From: an uncultured Collinsella sp.
Lineage (GTDB): Bacteria > Actinomycetota > Coriobacteriia > Coriobacteriales > Coriobacteriaceae
Assembly (NCBI GenBank): GCA_902489515.1
Contig: CABUAL010000140.1
Coordinates: 1-5,254 of the forward strand
Reading direction: 5' to 3'
Length of the DNA: 5,254 nucleotides
Of the stretch, positions 1-5,254 are shown piece after piece; the first letter of the stretch is position 1; each line of letters opens with the position of its first letter. Under the pieces are notes generated by a model, which saw nothing but the letters and a program-made list of their open reading frames with translations, did no database searches and was not told where the DNA came from. A program made the translations under genes and the position numbers.

Positions 1-497
1 AGGATGCTCCTGCCGAGGTATTGAACCGACCTGGCGTGGAGTATCGGCAGGTGCGCCATGGGGATACGGTCGACATCGGCTCATTTTGCGCCCGCGTGAT
101 GTGGCCATTCGAGTCCGTGGATGGCGAGGGCAATGAGGACTCGCTTGTCCTGCTGCTCTCTTATGTTCAGGAAGACAAGGGCCTGCGCATGCTCCTCACC
201 GGTGATGCCGAGCTCGACCAAGAACGGGAATTCGTGCAGGAGGTGGGGGATATCGATGTCCTTAAACTCGGGCATCACGGCTCCAAGGTTTCGGTCGATG
301 CCGCGCTGCTGGAGATTCTGAGACCCGAGCTTTCCCTCGCGAGCGCGGGCGAGGGGAATCGATACGGTCATCCGTCCGATGCCTGCATCGATGCCGTGAA
401 GGAAGCGGGCGGCGTGTTCGCGTGCACCATCGAACACGGCGACATTACCGTCACGCCGACTGAGAATGGCTTTGCGATGCGATGCCAGGGACCGTGA
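1..497 (+). CDS. comEC: ComEC/Rec2 DNA-uptake protein, C-terminal metallo-beta-lactamase-like domain (5' partial)
   Basis: The open frame runs into the window start (first full codon at 3) and ends at TGA 495-497, so only about 164 C-terminal residues are present. Visible motifs match the C-terminal domain of ComEC: EDSLVLLLSY, then LLTGDAE, then DVLKLGHHGS (the His-His-Gly-Ser signature) and NRYGHP near the end. In the family this domain follows the membrane channel domain, which imports single-stranded DNA during natural transformation; the domain is thought to act outside the membrane, possibly as a nuclease. The N-terminal metal-binding HxHxDH motif and the membrane segments would lie upstream of the window, so completeness cannot be judged. 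The TTG at 21 is an internal codon, not a start. A stand-alone MBL-fold hydrolase is less likely, because comEC next to holA is a common Gram-positive arrangement. No damage is seen in this part. Confidence 0.9.
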   Translation, partial: DAPAEVLNRPGVEYRQVRHGDTVDIGSFCARVMWPFESVDGEGNEDSLVLLLSYVQEDKGLRMLLTGDAELDQEREFVQEVGDIDVLKLGHHGSKVSVDAALLEILRPELSLASAGEGNRYGHPSDACIDAVKEAGGVFACTIEHGDITVTPTENGFAMRCQGP

Positions 498-505
498 CGA
501 CGTCG

Positions 506-535
506 TTGGCGTGTGGTGGGCCCCTGGGCTAGAAT
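506..535 (+). promoter_or_regulatory. Probable holA promoter
   Basis: TTGGCG at 506-511 and TAGAAT at 530-535 are separated by 18 bp, a fair match to sigma-70-type -35 and -10 boxes. Transcription would begin near 542, giving a leader of about 34 nt before the holA ATG. This is motif reading only. holA might also be co-transcribed with comEC, since no terminator is seen between them. Confidence 0.4.
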
Positions 536-561
536 GGCACGGAACGAATACGAAGGCCTGC

Positions 562-569
562 GGGAGGGG
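562..569 (+). promoter_or_regulatory. holA ribosome binding site
   Basis: The purine run GGGAGGGG ends 6 nt before the ATG at 576. It decides the start: the upstream in-frame GTG at 513 has no such site, lies inside the promoter region, and would add 21 residues unlike the family N-terminus. Confidence 0.7.
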
Positions 570-575
570 AGCGCA

Positions 576-1538
576 ATGTCCGAAACCGGTCTGCTGCCGG
601 CATATCTGATCGTCGGTACCGACGGAGTCAAGCGCGATCACGCCGTCTCGCGTATGAAAGCGCGTCTGGAAAAGTCGGGTATGGTCGAGTTTAACCTCGA
701 CGAGCGCGACATGACTAAGGACCCCGATATCGAGTCCATTATCGGATCGCTTAACACCTTTCCGATGGGCAGCGAGTTTCGCTTGGTAATCCTTGATGGC
801 TGCTCAAAGCTCGCTAAGGCTGTCTCGGAGCCGCTCGTCGAGTACCTCGCAAGTCCCAGCCCCACAACGGTCTGCCTCATCATCGCCGACTCGCTTGCCA
901 AGAACACGCGCCTGTATAAGGCGATCGCCAAGATCGACAAGAAGGCCGTGATCGATTGCTCCGGCACCAAGCGCTGGGAGCTACCGCGCCGCGTTCAGCA
1001 GATGGCGACGCAGCACGGCAAGTCGATCTCGACGGCGGCAGCCGAGGAACTCGTCTCGCGTTCGGGCGTTGCGGCCCGCATGCTCGATAACGACTTGGCT
1101 AAGCTTGCCCAGATGGTCGAGGCGCCCCAGATTGAGCTTGCCGACGTTGAGCGCTGGATTGTACGTACGGCCGAGGTTCAGCCCTGGGACTTTCTCAATG
1201 CGGTCTCGGCCCGTGACATGCGCCGCTCGCTCGAGCTTTTCAATCTACTGCCCGCCAAGAGCTACGTGTGGACTTACACATTGCTGTGCGGCCGTATTCG
1301 CGAGCTTATCGTTGCCAAGGCGCTCGATGCGCGCGGGCAGGGTCGTGAGCTGGCCGCAACGCTTAAGCTTCAGTCCTGGCAGGTCAAGAATCATCTGACC
1401 TGGGCACGTCGCTTTTCGATGGCAGAGCTCGTTGCAGCGCTCGAGGGTGCGGTCGATGTGGAGCTCGCGCTCAAGGGTTCGGCCGATTCTCAGACCGCGC
1501 TTTTGCTCTGGATTACGAACATCTTGAGAAAATCGTGA
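576..1538 (+). CDS. holA: DNA polymerase III subunit delta
   Basis: A 320-residue protein, close to the usual length of HolA (about 330-345). The delta subunit of the clamp loader opens the beta sliding clamp so that it can be placed on primed DNA during replication. The start is ATG 576 with a good upstream ribosome site; the protein begins MSETGLLPAYLIVG, the typical first strand (xxYLIxG) of the delta N-terminal AAA-like fold, followed by a degenerate nucleotide-site region. Other family-like features are the FxMGSEFRLVIL stretch (around residue 70), the LIIADSLAKNTRLYKAI segment, and the C-terminal collar helices, including EVQPWDFLNAV and ending LLLWITNILRKS. The family recognition rests on fold-like wording and on its place between comEC and rpsT, where holA is normally found. 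The frame is uninterrupted with no odd composition. It is essential in studied bacteria. Confidence 0.9.
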   Translation: MSETGLLPAYLIVGTDGVKRDHAVSRMKARLEKSGMVEFNLDERDMTKDPDIESIIGSLNTFPMGSEFRLVILDGCSKLAKAVSEPLVEYLASPSPTTVCLIIADSLAKNTRLYKAIAKIDKKAVIDCSGTKRWELPRRVQQMATQHGKSISTAAAEELVSRSGVAARMLDNDLAKLAQMVEAPQIELADVERWIVRTAEVQPWDFLNAVSARDMRRSLELFNLLPAKSYVWTYTLLCGRIRELIVAKALDARGQGRELAATLKLQSWQVKNHLTWARRFSMAELVAALEGAVDVELALKGSADSQTALLLWITNILRKS

Positions 1539-1587
1539 TGATACCTGCCTATTTGACAAATTCGTTCTATCCCTTTGAGGGGGAGCG

Positions 1588-1596
1588 TGCTATAGT
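1588..1596 (+). promoter_or_regulatory. rpsT promoter, extended -10 type
   Basis: TGC followed by TATAGT (1591-1596) is an extended -10 element. Transcription would start near 1602, about 70 nt before the rpsT start codon. No convincing -35 box lies 16-18 bp upstream (1568-1573 reads TATCCC). A perfect TTGACA occurs at 1553-1558 but is 32 bp away, too far to act with this -10. Confidence 0.5.
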
Positions 1597-1601
1597 AGGC
1601 G

Positions 1602-1666
1602 CTTGCATGACCTCACCGTGTCTCAGAGGTGTCATACATTTTTTGCAAGGAACTCGAAAGGAACTC
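1602..1666 (+). promoter_or_regulatory. Structured rpsT leader with doubled AAGGAACTC
   Basis: The 5' leader can fold: ATGACCTC (1607-1614) pairs with GAGGTGTCAT (1626-1635) as 8 bp with a 2-nt bulge, and CTTGCA (1602-1607) can pair with TGCAAG (1644-1649). These share base 1607, so the outer stem is adjacent to the inner one. A run of six T at 1639-1644 follows the inner hairpin. AAGGAACTC occurs twice, at 1647-1655 and 1658-1666; the second copy provides the Shine-Dalgarno sequence (AAAGGA 1657-1662), 9 nt before the GTG start. The outer stem would bury the start of the first copy. S20 synthesis is autogenously controlled in E. coli, so a control role is conceivable, but that is inference. 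Confidence 0.4.
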
Positions 1667-1671
1667 CAGAA

Positions 1672-1938
1672 GTGGCAAACATCAAGTCTCAGAAGAAGCG
1701 TATCCGCACCAATGAGGCAGCTCGCATGCGTAACAAGGCTGTCAAGTCCGAGCTCAAGACGCTGACCAAGCACGTCCAGTCCGCCGTCGCCGAGGGCGAC
1801 GCCGAGAAGGCCCAGGCTGCCCTCAAGACCGTCACCAAGCGTCTCGACATGGCTGCCGCCAAGCATGTTATCCACAAGAACCAGGCTTCCAACCGCAAGT
1901 CCGGTCTTGCCAAGCTCGTGAACAGCATCAACGCCTAA
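1672..1938 (+). CDS. rpsT: 30S ribosomal protein S20
   Basis: The 88-residue product is the normal S20 length. It binds 16S rRNA early in 30S assembly. The N-terminus, [20 protein letters not shown], is the S20 signature (ANIKSxxKR...R.N). The product is rich in Lys, Arg and Ala and helical, with the conserved [17 protein letters not shown] stretch at the C-terminal end. Start choice: the GTG at 1672 has AAAGGA 9 nt upstream and gives the family N-terminus exactly; the in-frame ATG at 1603 would add 23 residues encoded by the leader. A non-AUG start is also known for E. coli rpsT (UUG) and is linked there to autogenous control. The gene is monocistronic by layout, with its own promoter upstream and a strong terminator downstream. 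Confidence 0.97.
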   Translation: MANIKSQKKRIRTNEAARMRNKAVKSELKTLTKHVQSAVAEGDAEKAQAALKTVTKRLDMAAAKHVIHKNQASNRKSGLAKLVNSINA

Positions 1939-1972
1939 GTTGTAAATTTCACACCACACAGATTACGCGCAT

Positions 1973-2009
1973 AAATGGAGCCTGTTTTATGGAACAGGCT
2001 CCATTTTTT
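1973..2009 (+). terminator. Intrinsic terminator after rpsT
   Basis: A perfect 14-bp stem pairs AAATGGAGCCTGTT (1973-1986) with AACAGGCTCCATTT (1993-2006), around a 6-nt loop TTATGG; the 3' side runs into six T at 2004-2009. It starts 34 nt after the rpsT stop. The arms also provide an A-rich 5' side, so weak action on the opposite strand is possible. The hairpin contains an ATG (1975) in frame with lepA that should not be taken as the lepA start. Confidence 0.93.
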
Positions 2010-2021
2010 GTATCGCTCGGG

Positions 2022-2034
2022 TAAGATAGTCCGC
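2022..2034 (+). promoter_or_regulatory. Possible lepA -10 element giving a leaderless or near-leaderless mRNA
   Basis: TAAGAT at 2022-2027 resembles a -10 box and lies 7 nt before the lepA ATG at 2035, where transcription would be expected to begin. No Shine-Dalgarno-like purine run stands at the usual distance before this ATG, and the terminator ends only 25 nt upstream. Together these suggest translation from a leaderless mRNA. The -35 region (about 1999-2004) would overlap the terminator and has no good match. Confidence 0.35.
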
Positions 2035-3833
2035 ATGAATACTTCAATTGACATTTCCCACATCCGCAACTTCTCAATTGTTGCGCACATCGACCATGGC
2101 AAGTCCACGATCAGTGACCGTATCCTCGAGCTCACCCATACCGTCGACGAGCGCGACATGGAGTCGCAGCTGCTCGACACCATGGATATCGAGCGCGAGC
2201 GCGGCATTACGATCAAGTCCAATGCCGTCCGCGTTTCCTATGACGCCGACGATGGCGAGACGTATCAGTTCAACCTGATCGATACGCCGGGCCACGTTGA
2301 CTTTACCTACGAGGTCTCGCGCTCGCTGGCAGCCTGTGAGGGCGCGGTGCTCGTTGTCGACGCCACGCAGGGCGTCGAGGCGCAGACCGTCTCCAACGCG
2401 ACGCTCGCTATGAACGCCAATCTGGATATTGTTCCTGCCATCAACAAGATTGACCTGCCCTCGGCCCATCCCGACGAGGTCAAGACCGAGATCGAGGAAC
2501 CTGGCGATATTCCCGCCGATGATGCCGTGTGCGTGTCGGGCAAGACCGGCGAGGGTATTCACGATCTGCTAGAGTCCATCGTCTTTTTGATCTCTCCGCC
2601 TAAGGGCGATGCGAACGCGCCGCTCAAAGCGCTCATTCTGGATTCGTACTTTGACGAGTATCGCGGCGTGGTGGCCACGGTGCGCGTCTTTGACGGCTCC
2701 ATCAAAAAGGGCGATACCCTGCGCATGATGCAGGCAGAGGGCGACTTTTTGGTCGACGGCGTGGGCGTCAAGCGTCCTGCCGAGACCCCGGTTGACGCGC
2801 TGACGGTTGGCGAGGTCGGCTACGTGGTCACGGGCCTGAAGGACCCCGAGGCCGTTCGCGTGGGCGACACCCTTACCTGGGCGTCGAACCCCTGCCCCGA
2901 GCCGCTTCCTGGTTACCGCGAGGCCAAGCCCATGGTCTATACGGGCCTGTTCCCGATCGATAACAAGGACTACGAGAACCTGCGTGACGCCCTCGATAAG
3001 CTGCACGTCAACGACCCGTCGTTGGTGTGGGAGCCCGAGACCTCGGTGGCGCTCGGCTTTGGCTTCCGCGTGGGCTTCCTGGGCCTGCTGCACATGGAGG
3101 TCGTCAAGGAACGCCTGGAGCGCGAGTTCAACTTGGACCTCATTGCCACGAGCCCCTCGGTGGACTATCACGTCTACAAGACTGACGGCGAGATGATTGA
3201 TGTCCGTAGCCCGCAGGATCTTCCCGAGGCCACGCGCATCGAGCGTATCGAGGAACCCTACCTCAAGGCTAAGATCATCTGCCCGCCCGAGTATACGGGT
3301 GCCGTCATGCAGCTCGCTATCGAGCACCGTGGCATTACAACCGACATGATCCATCTCACGAGCAAATCGGTCGAGATGCGCTTTGACATGCCGCTCGCCG
3401 AGCTCATCCTGGACTTCTTTGACCAGCTCAAGAGTCGTACCAAGGGCTATGCCTCGCTCGACTACGAGTTCAACGAGTACCGTCCCTCCGAGCTCGTTAA
3501 GCTCGATATCTTGCTTTCGGGCGACGAGGTGGACGCGCTGTCGTTTATCGTCCACAAGGACAAGGCCTATGGTCTGGCCCGTGGCCTGTGCGACAAGCTT
3601 AAGGAGATCATCCCGCGTCAGCTGTTCGAGGTGCCCATCCAGGGTGCTATCGGCAATGAGCTGCCGTCAAGGCGCGTCGCAAGGACGTGCTTGCTAAGTG
3701 CTACGGCGGCGATATCTCGCGTAAGCGCAAGCTGCTCGAGAAGCAGAAAGAGGGCAAGAAGCGCATGAAGGCCATCGGATCGGTCGAGGTCCCGCAGGAG
3801 GCCTTTATGGCGATCCTCAAGGTGGACGAGTAG
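2035..3833 (+). pseudogene. lepA: Elongation factor 4 (LepA), frameshifted near the C-terminus
   Basis: LepA/EF-4 is a translational GTPase that acts on the ribosome. The G-domain motifs are intact: AHIDHGKST at residues 17-25, ERERGIT at 53-59, DTPGHVDF at 83-90, NKID at 137-140 and SGKTG at 168-172 (SAKTG is more usual). EF-G-like domains and the start of the EF-4-specific C-terminal domain follow. The ATG at 2035 gives the family start (HIRNFSIVAHIDHGKST); ATG 1975 lies in the terminator. The frame is normal to GAG 3658-3660 ([10 protein letters not shown]), then five bases (CTGCC) replace the roughly six codons expected (IIARET-like), and family sequence resumes at GTC 3666 in another frame ([18 protein letters not shown]), ending at TAG 3831. 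The net change fits a 13-nt loss. Read straight, the protein acquires a foreign tail and stops at 3768, losing the conserved C-terminal 55 residues. Confidence 0.93.
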
Positions 3834-4165
3834 GTCTATGGCGCTTTCTGAATACAGCAAGCGGCTGCTGGGCGCCTATGCCGAGCAGCCGTTCCTTATG
3901 GCTCCCATGGCGGGCGTGACCGACCCTGCCTACCGCATCATGTGCCGCCGTCGCGGTGCCAACCTTGCCTACAGCGAGATGGTGAGCGTGGCGGGCCTTG
4001 CCTATGCCAGCAACAAGACCTGGCGCCTGGTGCTACCGGCCGACGAGGAGCAGCAGATTTGCGTGCAACTCTTTGGCTCCAAGCCCGATCAGTTTGCGAG
4101 CGCCGTCGCTGCCGTCGAGGAGCGCGTTGGCGATCGCCTGTCGCTCATCGATATCAATATGGCAT

Positions 4166-4198
4166 CGGTCCTCGGCATAAAAACCTTTGCGAATCTTG
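4166..4198 (+). repeat. Inverted repeat arm 1 (anomalous copy inside dusB)
   Basis: These 33 bases are the exact reverse complement of 4286-4318. The arm begins CGGTCCTCGG and ends GCGAATCTTG. It sits where the codons for the catalytic Cys loop of DusB should be, so it is the foreign copy. Just before it, GGCAT (4161-4165) also matches the reverse complement of 4321-4325 if two bases (TG) are missing, so the copied stretch may be about 40 nt. Confidence 0.97.
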
Positions 4199-4285
4199 CG
4201 AGGGCTCGGCGCTCATGCGCACGCCCGACCTGGCGGAGAAGATCGTCGAGGCCACGGTGGGCGCGGCGCACGTGCCCGTGACCGT

Positions 4286-4318
4286 CAAGATTCGCAAAGG
4301 TTTTTATGCCGAGGACCG
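4286..4318 (-). repeat. Inverted repeat arm 2 (original dusB sequence)
   Basis: This copy encodes part of the conserved VTVKIRKGFYAEDRN stretch of DusB in the proper frame and orientation, so it is the source copy. The 87 bp between the arms (4199-4285) also reads as normal dusB in the forward direction. In RNA the arms could form a 33-bp stem closing an 87-nt loop. Confidence 0.95.
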
Positions 4319-4874
4319 CAATGCCGCGACATTTGCCCAGATGCTTGAGGGCGCAGGGGCTGCCGCAGTCGCCGTGCATGGTCGTTGCGCCACGCAGCTC
4401 TATACGGGCCAGGCCGATTGGTCGGTCGTCGATGAGGTTGCCGACGCCGTTGAGATTCCCGTGATTGGTTCGGGCGATGTGTTCTCGGCCGAGGATGCCG
4501 CGGAGCATCTGCGCAACTCGGGTGCCAGCGCGGTGTTTATCGCGCGCGGTATCTACGGTAATCCCTGGGTCTTTGGTGATGCTCGCGCTCTTGCGCTCGA
4601 TGGCATACCGGTGCCGCCGCGCAGCTCGGTCGAGCGCCTGGACGCCCTGCGTGAGCACCTAACGCTGACGCATGAGCTCCTGCCGCTCATGTCGCGTGCC
4701 CGCACGTATGCAAGCTGGTACTTAAAAGGCATGCCCCATGCCGCCGCTTGGCGTGCCCATGTGGTGCGCTGTTCCACTTACGAGGAGTTTATGGCACTGG
4801 TCGATGAGATCGAGCGCGATGTGGTGGCCTGCGAGGCCGCCCTTGCCGCCGGCGAATCGGTGCCCCCTCATCCT

Positions 4875-4881
4875 CTGGAGG
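4875..4881 (+). promoter_or_regulatory. hemW ribosome binding site inside the end of dusB
   Basis: CTGGAGG ends 7 nt before the GTG at 4889 and overlaps the last dusB codons. It supports GTG as the hemW start and translation coupled to dusB. Confidence 0.7.
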
Positions 4882-4888
4882 CTTAAGG

Positions 4889-5203
4889 GTGGCCGTTACC
4901 GCACTGTACGTGCACGTGCCGTTTTGCGCCCAAAAGTGCCGGTACTGCGACTTTGACTCGCGCAGTTTTGCTCCGTGCGACCTGAGCGCTGCGCTCGATG
5001 CCTATTTTGAGCAGTTGTTCGCGCGTCTCGATGCTTTTGGCAAGGCTGATGCCCTTGACCAGATCCGCACCGTCTATGTTGGCGGCGGTACGCCGTCGCT
5101 GGCGGGGGAGCGCCTGGTGGAGCTGGCGCGGCGTATTCGTGCGTGGTGTGCCCCCGTTGAGTTTACCTGCGAGGCCAATTCTGCCCGGGAAGTCCGCACG
5201 TAA
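4889..5203 (+). pseudogene. hemW: HemW-like radical SAM protein, 5' part only, broken at 5179
   Basis: HemW (formerly called an oxygen-independent coproporphyrinogen III oxidase-like protein) is a radical SAM protein linked to heme insertion. GTG 4889 gives MAVTALYVHVPFCAQKCRYC, with the CX3CX2C iron-sulfur motif at Cys13, Cys17 and Cys20, then the YVGGGTPS motif at 63-70 and VEFTCEAN ending at residue 97. Family members continue with PES/PGT and then GVNRxSIGVQSF. Here Asn97 (5177-5179) is followed by unrelated residues SAREVRT and a stop at 5201-5203. The bases after 5179 are hemW sequence in reverse orientation. A functional HemW needs about 380 residues. The start lies 2 nt after the dusB stop, so it belongs to the lepA-dusB-hemW operon. 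A true CPO-III (HemN) is less likely from the N-terminal wording (VHVPFCxxKCxYCDF fits HemW). Confidence 0.88.
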
Positions 5204-5254
5204 GGTCGCACGACACATCAAGCCCAGCGTTCTTGACCGTCGCGATGGCGGCGA
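5180..5254 (-). other. Inverted fragment of hemW (downstream coding part, read on the minus strand)
   Basis: Read on the minus strand from 5252 to 5181, this stretch encodes 24 residues ending in GLDVSCDLTCGLPGQ. That matches the family segment AGxxxxxxDLMxGLPGQ of HemW, which normally lies about 70 codons beyond the EAN motif in the same direction. So hemW is joined head-to-head to its own downstream portion at 5179/5180. The join sits in the small palindrome AATT (5177-5180). The fragment runs off the window. Confidence 0.85.

Larger units (their letters stand above)
3838..4886 (+). pseudogene. dusB: tRNA-dihydrouridine synthase (DusB-like), catalytic segment replaced and frameshifted
   Basis: Dus enzymes use FMN and NADPH to reduce specific uridines in tRNA to dihydrouridine. 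The 5' part from ATG 3838 is normal: APMAGVTD at residues 22-29, SEMVS, VQLFGSKPD from about 76, and DINM at 105-108. In the family the next residues are GCP followed by a short basic stretch; this Cys is the general acid. Here bases 4162-4199 (38 nt instead of about 33) do not encode it, and the frame changes. From GAG 4200 the family sequence resumes in another frame (EGSALMRTPDLAEKI, VTVKIRKGF, VHGR, GSGDVFSAEDA, ARGIYGNPW) to TAA 4884-4886. Joined, it would be about 347 residues, normal for the group. The straight frame stops at 4281. It begins 4 nt after the lepA stop, implying coupling. Without the Cys the product would be inactive even if the frame were restored. Confidence 0.92.

Noticed and set aside
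513..575. GTG at 513 as the holA start
   Set aside because: It lies between the probable -35 and -10 boxes, has no ribosome site, and adds 21 residues unlike HolA.
81..641. Minus-strand open frame of 186 codons opposite comEC and holA
   Set aside because: It spans the end of comEC, the promoter region and the start of holA, has no recognisable domain, and is explained by codon bias on the other strand.
1553..1596. TTGACA (1553-1558) paired with TATAGT (1591-1596) as a classical promoter
   Set aside because: The spacing is 32 bp, about twice the workable distance; the -10 is better explained as an extended type.
1975..2034. ATG at 1975 as the lepA start
   Set aside because: It lies inside the rpsT terminator stem and adds 20 residues not found in EF-4.
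2569..3555. Long minus-strand open frame (328 codons) opposite lepA
   Set aside because: It is a shadow of the GC-rich lepA codons; the plus strand carries clear EF-4 motifs and the minus product resembles no family I recognise.
3655..3672. Programmed ribosomal frameshift in lepA
   Set aside because: No slippery heptamer or stimulatory structure is evident, about 13 nt of conserved coding sequence are missing, and EF-4 is not known to need frameshifting.
3942..4199. Alternative plus-frame start at 3942 joined to the 3' part of dusB
   Set aside because: The residues before 4200 in this frame are nonsense for the family; the frame is open only because of the dusB shift.
4166..4318. Invertible DNA switch or insertion-sequence terminal repeats
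   Set aside because: The spacer and arm 2 are ordinary dusB coding sequence in the right orientation, there is no recombinase or transposase gene and no target duplication; only arm 1 is foreign.
1..5254. CRISPR array, tRNA/rRNA gene, prophage or defence genes
   Set aside because: No regularly spaced repeats, no tRNA-like folding or rRNA sequence, and all coding content is explained by six housekeeping genes.

Overview
The window carries a compact, all plus-strand housekeeping cluster in the order comEC (3' end), holA, rpsT, lepA, dusB, hemW (5' part). Comparison here is from memory of protein families only. The GC-rich sequence with G/C-ending codons, the GTG starts, the gene order and the protein wording suggest a Gram-positive actinobacterial relative, most likely a Coriobacteriia member such as Collinsella. 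That assignment is an inference.

Layout: 1-497 encodes the C-terminal metallo-beta-lactamase-like domain of ComEC (DNA uptake). 498-575 is a short gap with a probable promoter for holA (576-1538, DNA polymerase III delta subunit). 1539-1671 holds an extended -10 promoter, a structured leader and a duplicated Shine-Dalgarno-like motif ahead of rpsT (1672-1938, ribosomal protein S20, GTG start). A strong intrinsic terminator (1973-2009) closes rpsT. lepA (EF-4) starts at 2035 with almost no leader. dusB (tRNA-dihydrouridine synthase) follows 4 nt after lepA, and hemW (radical SAM heme chaperone family) follows 2 nt after dusB, so lepA-dusB-hemW look like one operon.

The first half (comEC, holA, rpsT) reads cleanly. 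In the second half all three genes are broken, each at a single sharp point: lepA lacks about 13 nt near 3660; dusB has the codons around its catalytic Cys replaced by a perfect 33-nt inverted copy of dusB sequence from 87 bp downstream; and hemW stops matching its family at 5179, where the sequence switches to the opposite strand and reads hemW's own downstream part (GLPGQ region) backwards to the window end. The rest of each gene is undamaged. Two inverted-copy joins plus a small deletion within about 1.5 kb look like strand-switching (template-switch) events. They may be real mutations, or chimeras from whole-genome amplification or assembly; I lean towards an artefact. I see no mobile element, CRISPR array, RNA gene or new multi-gene system.
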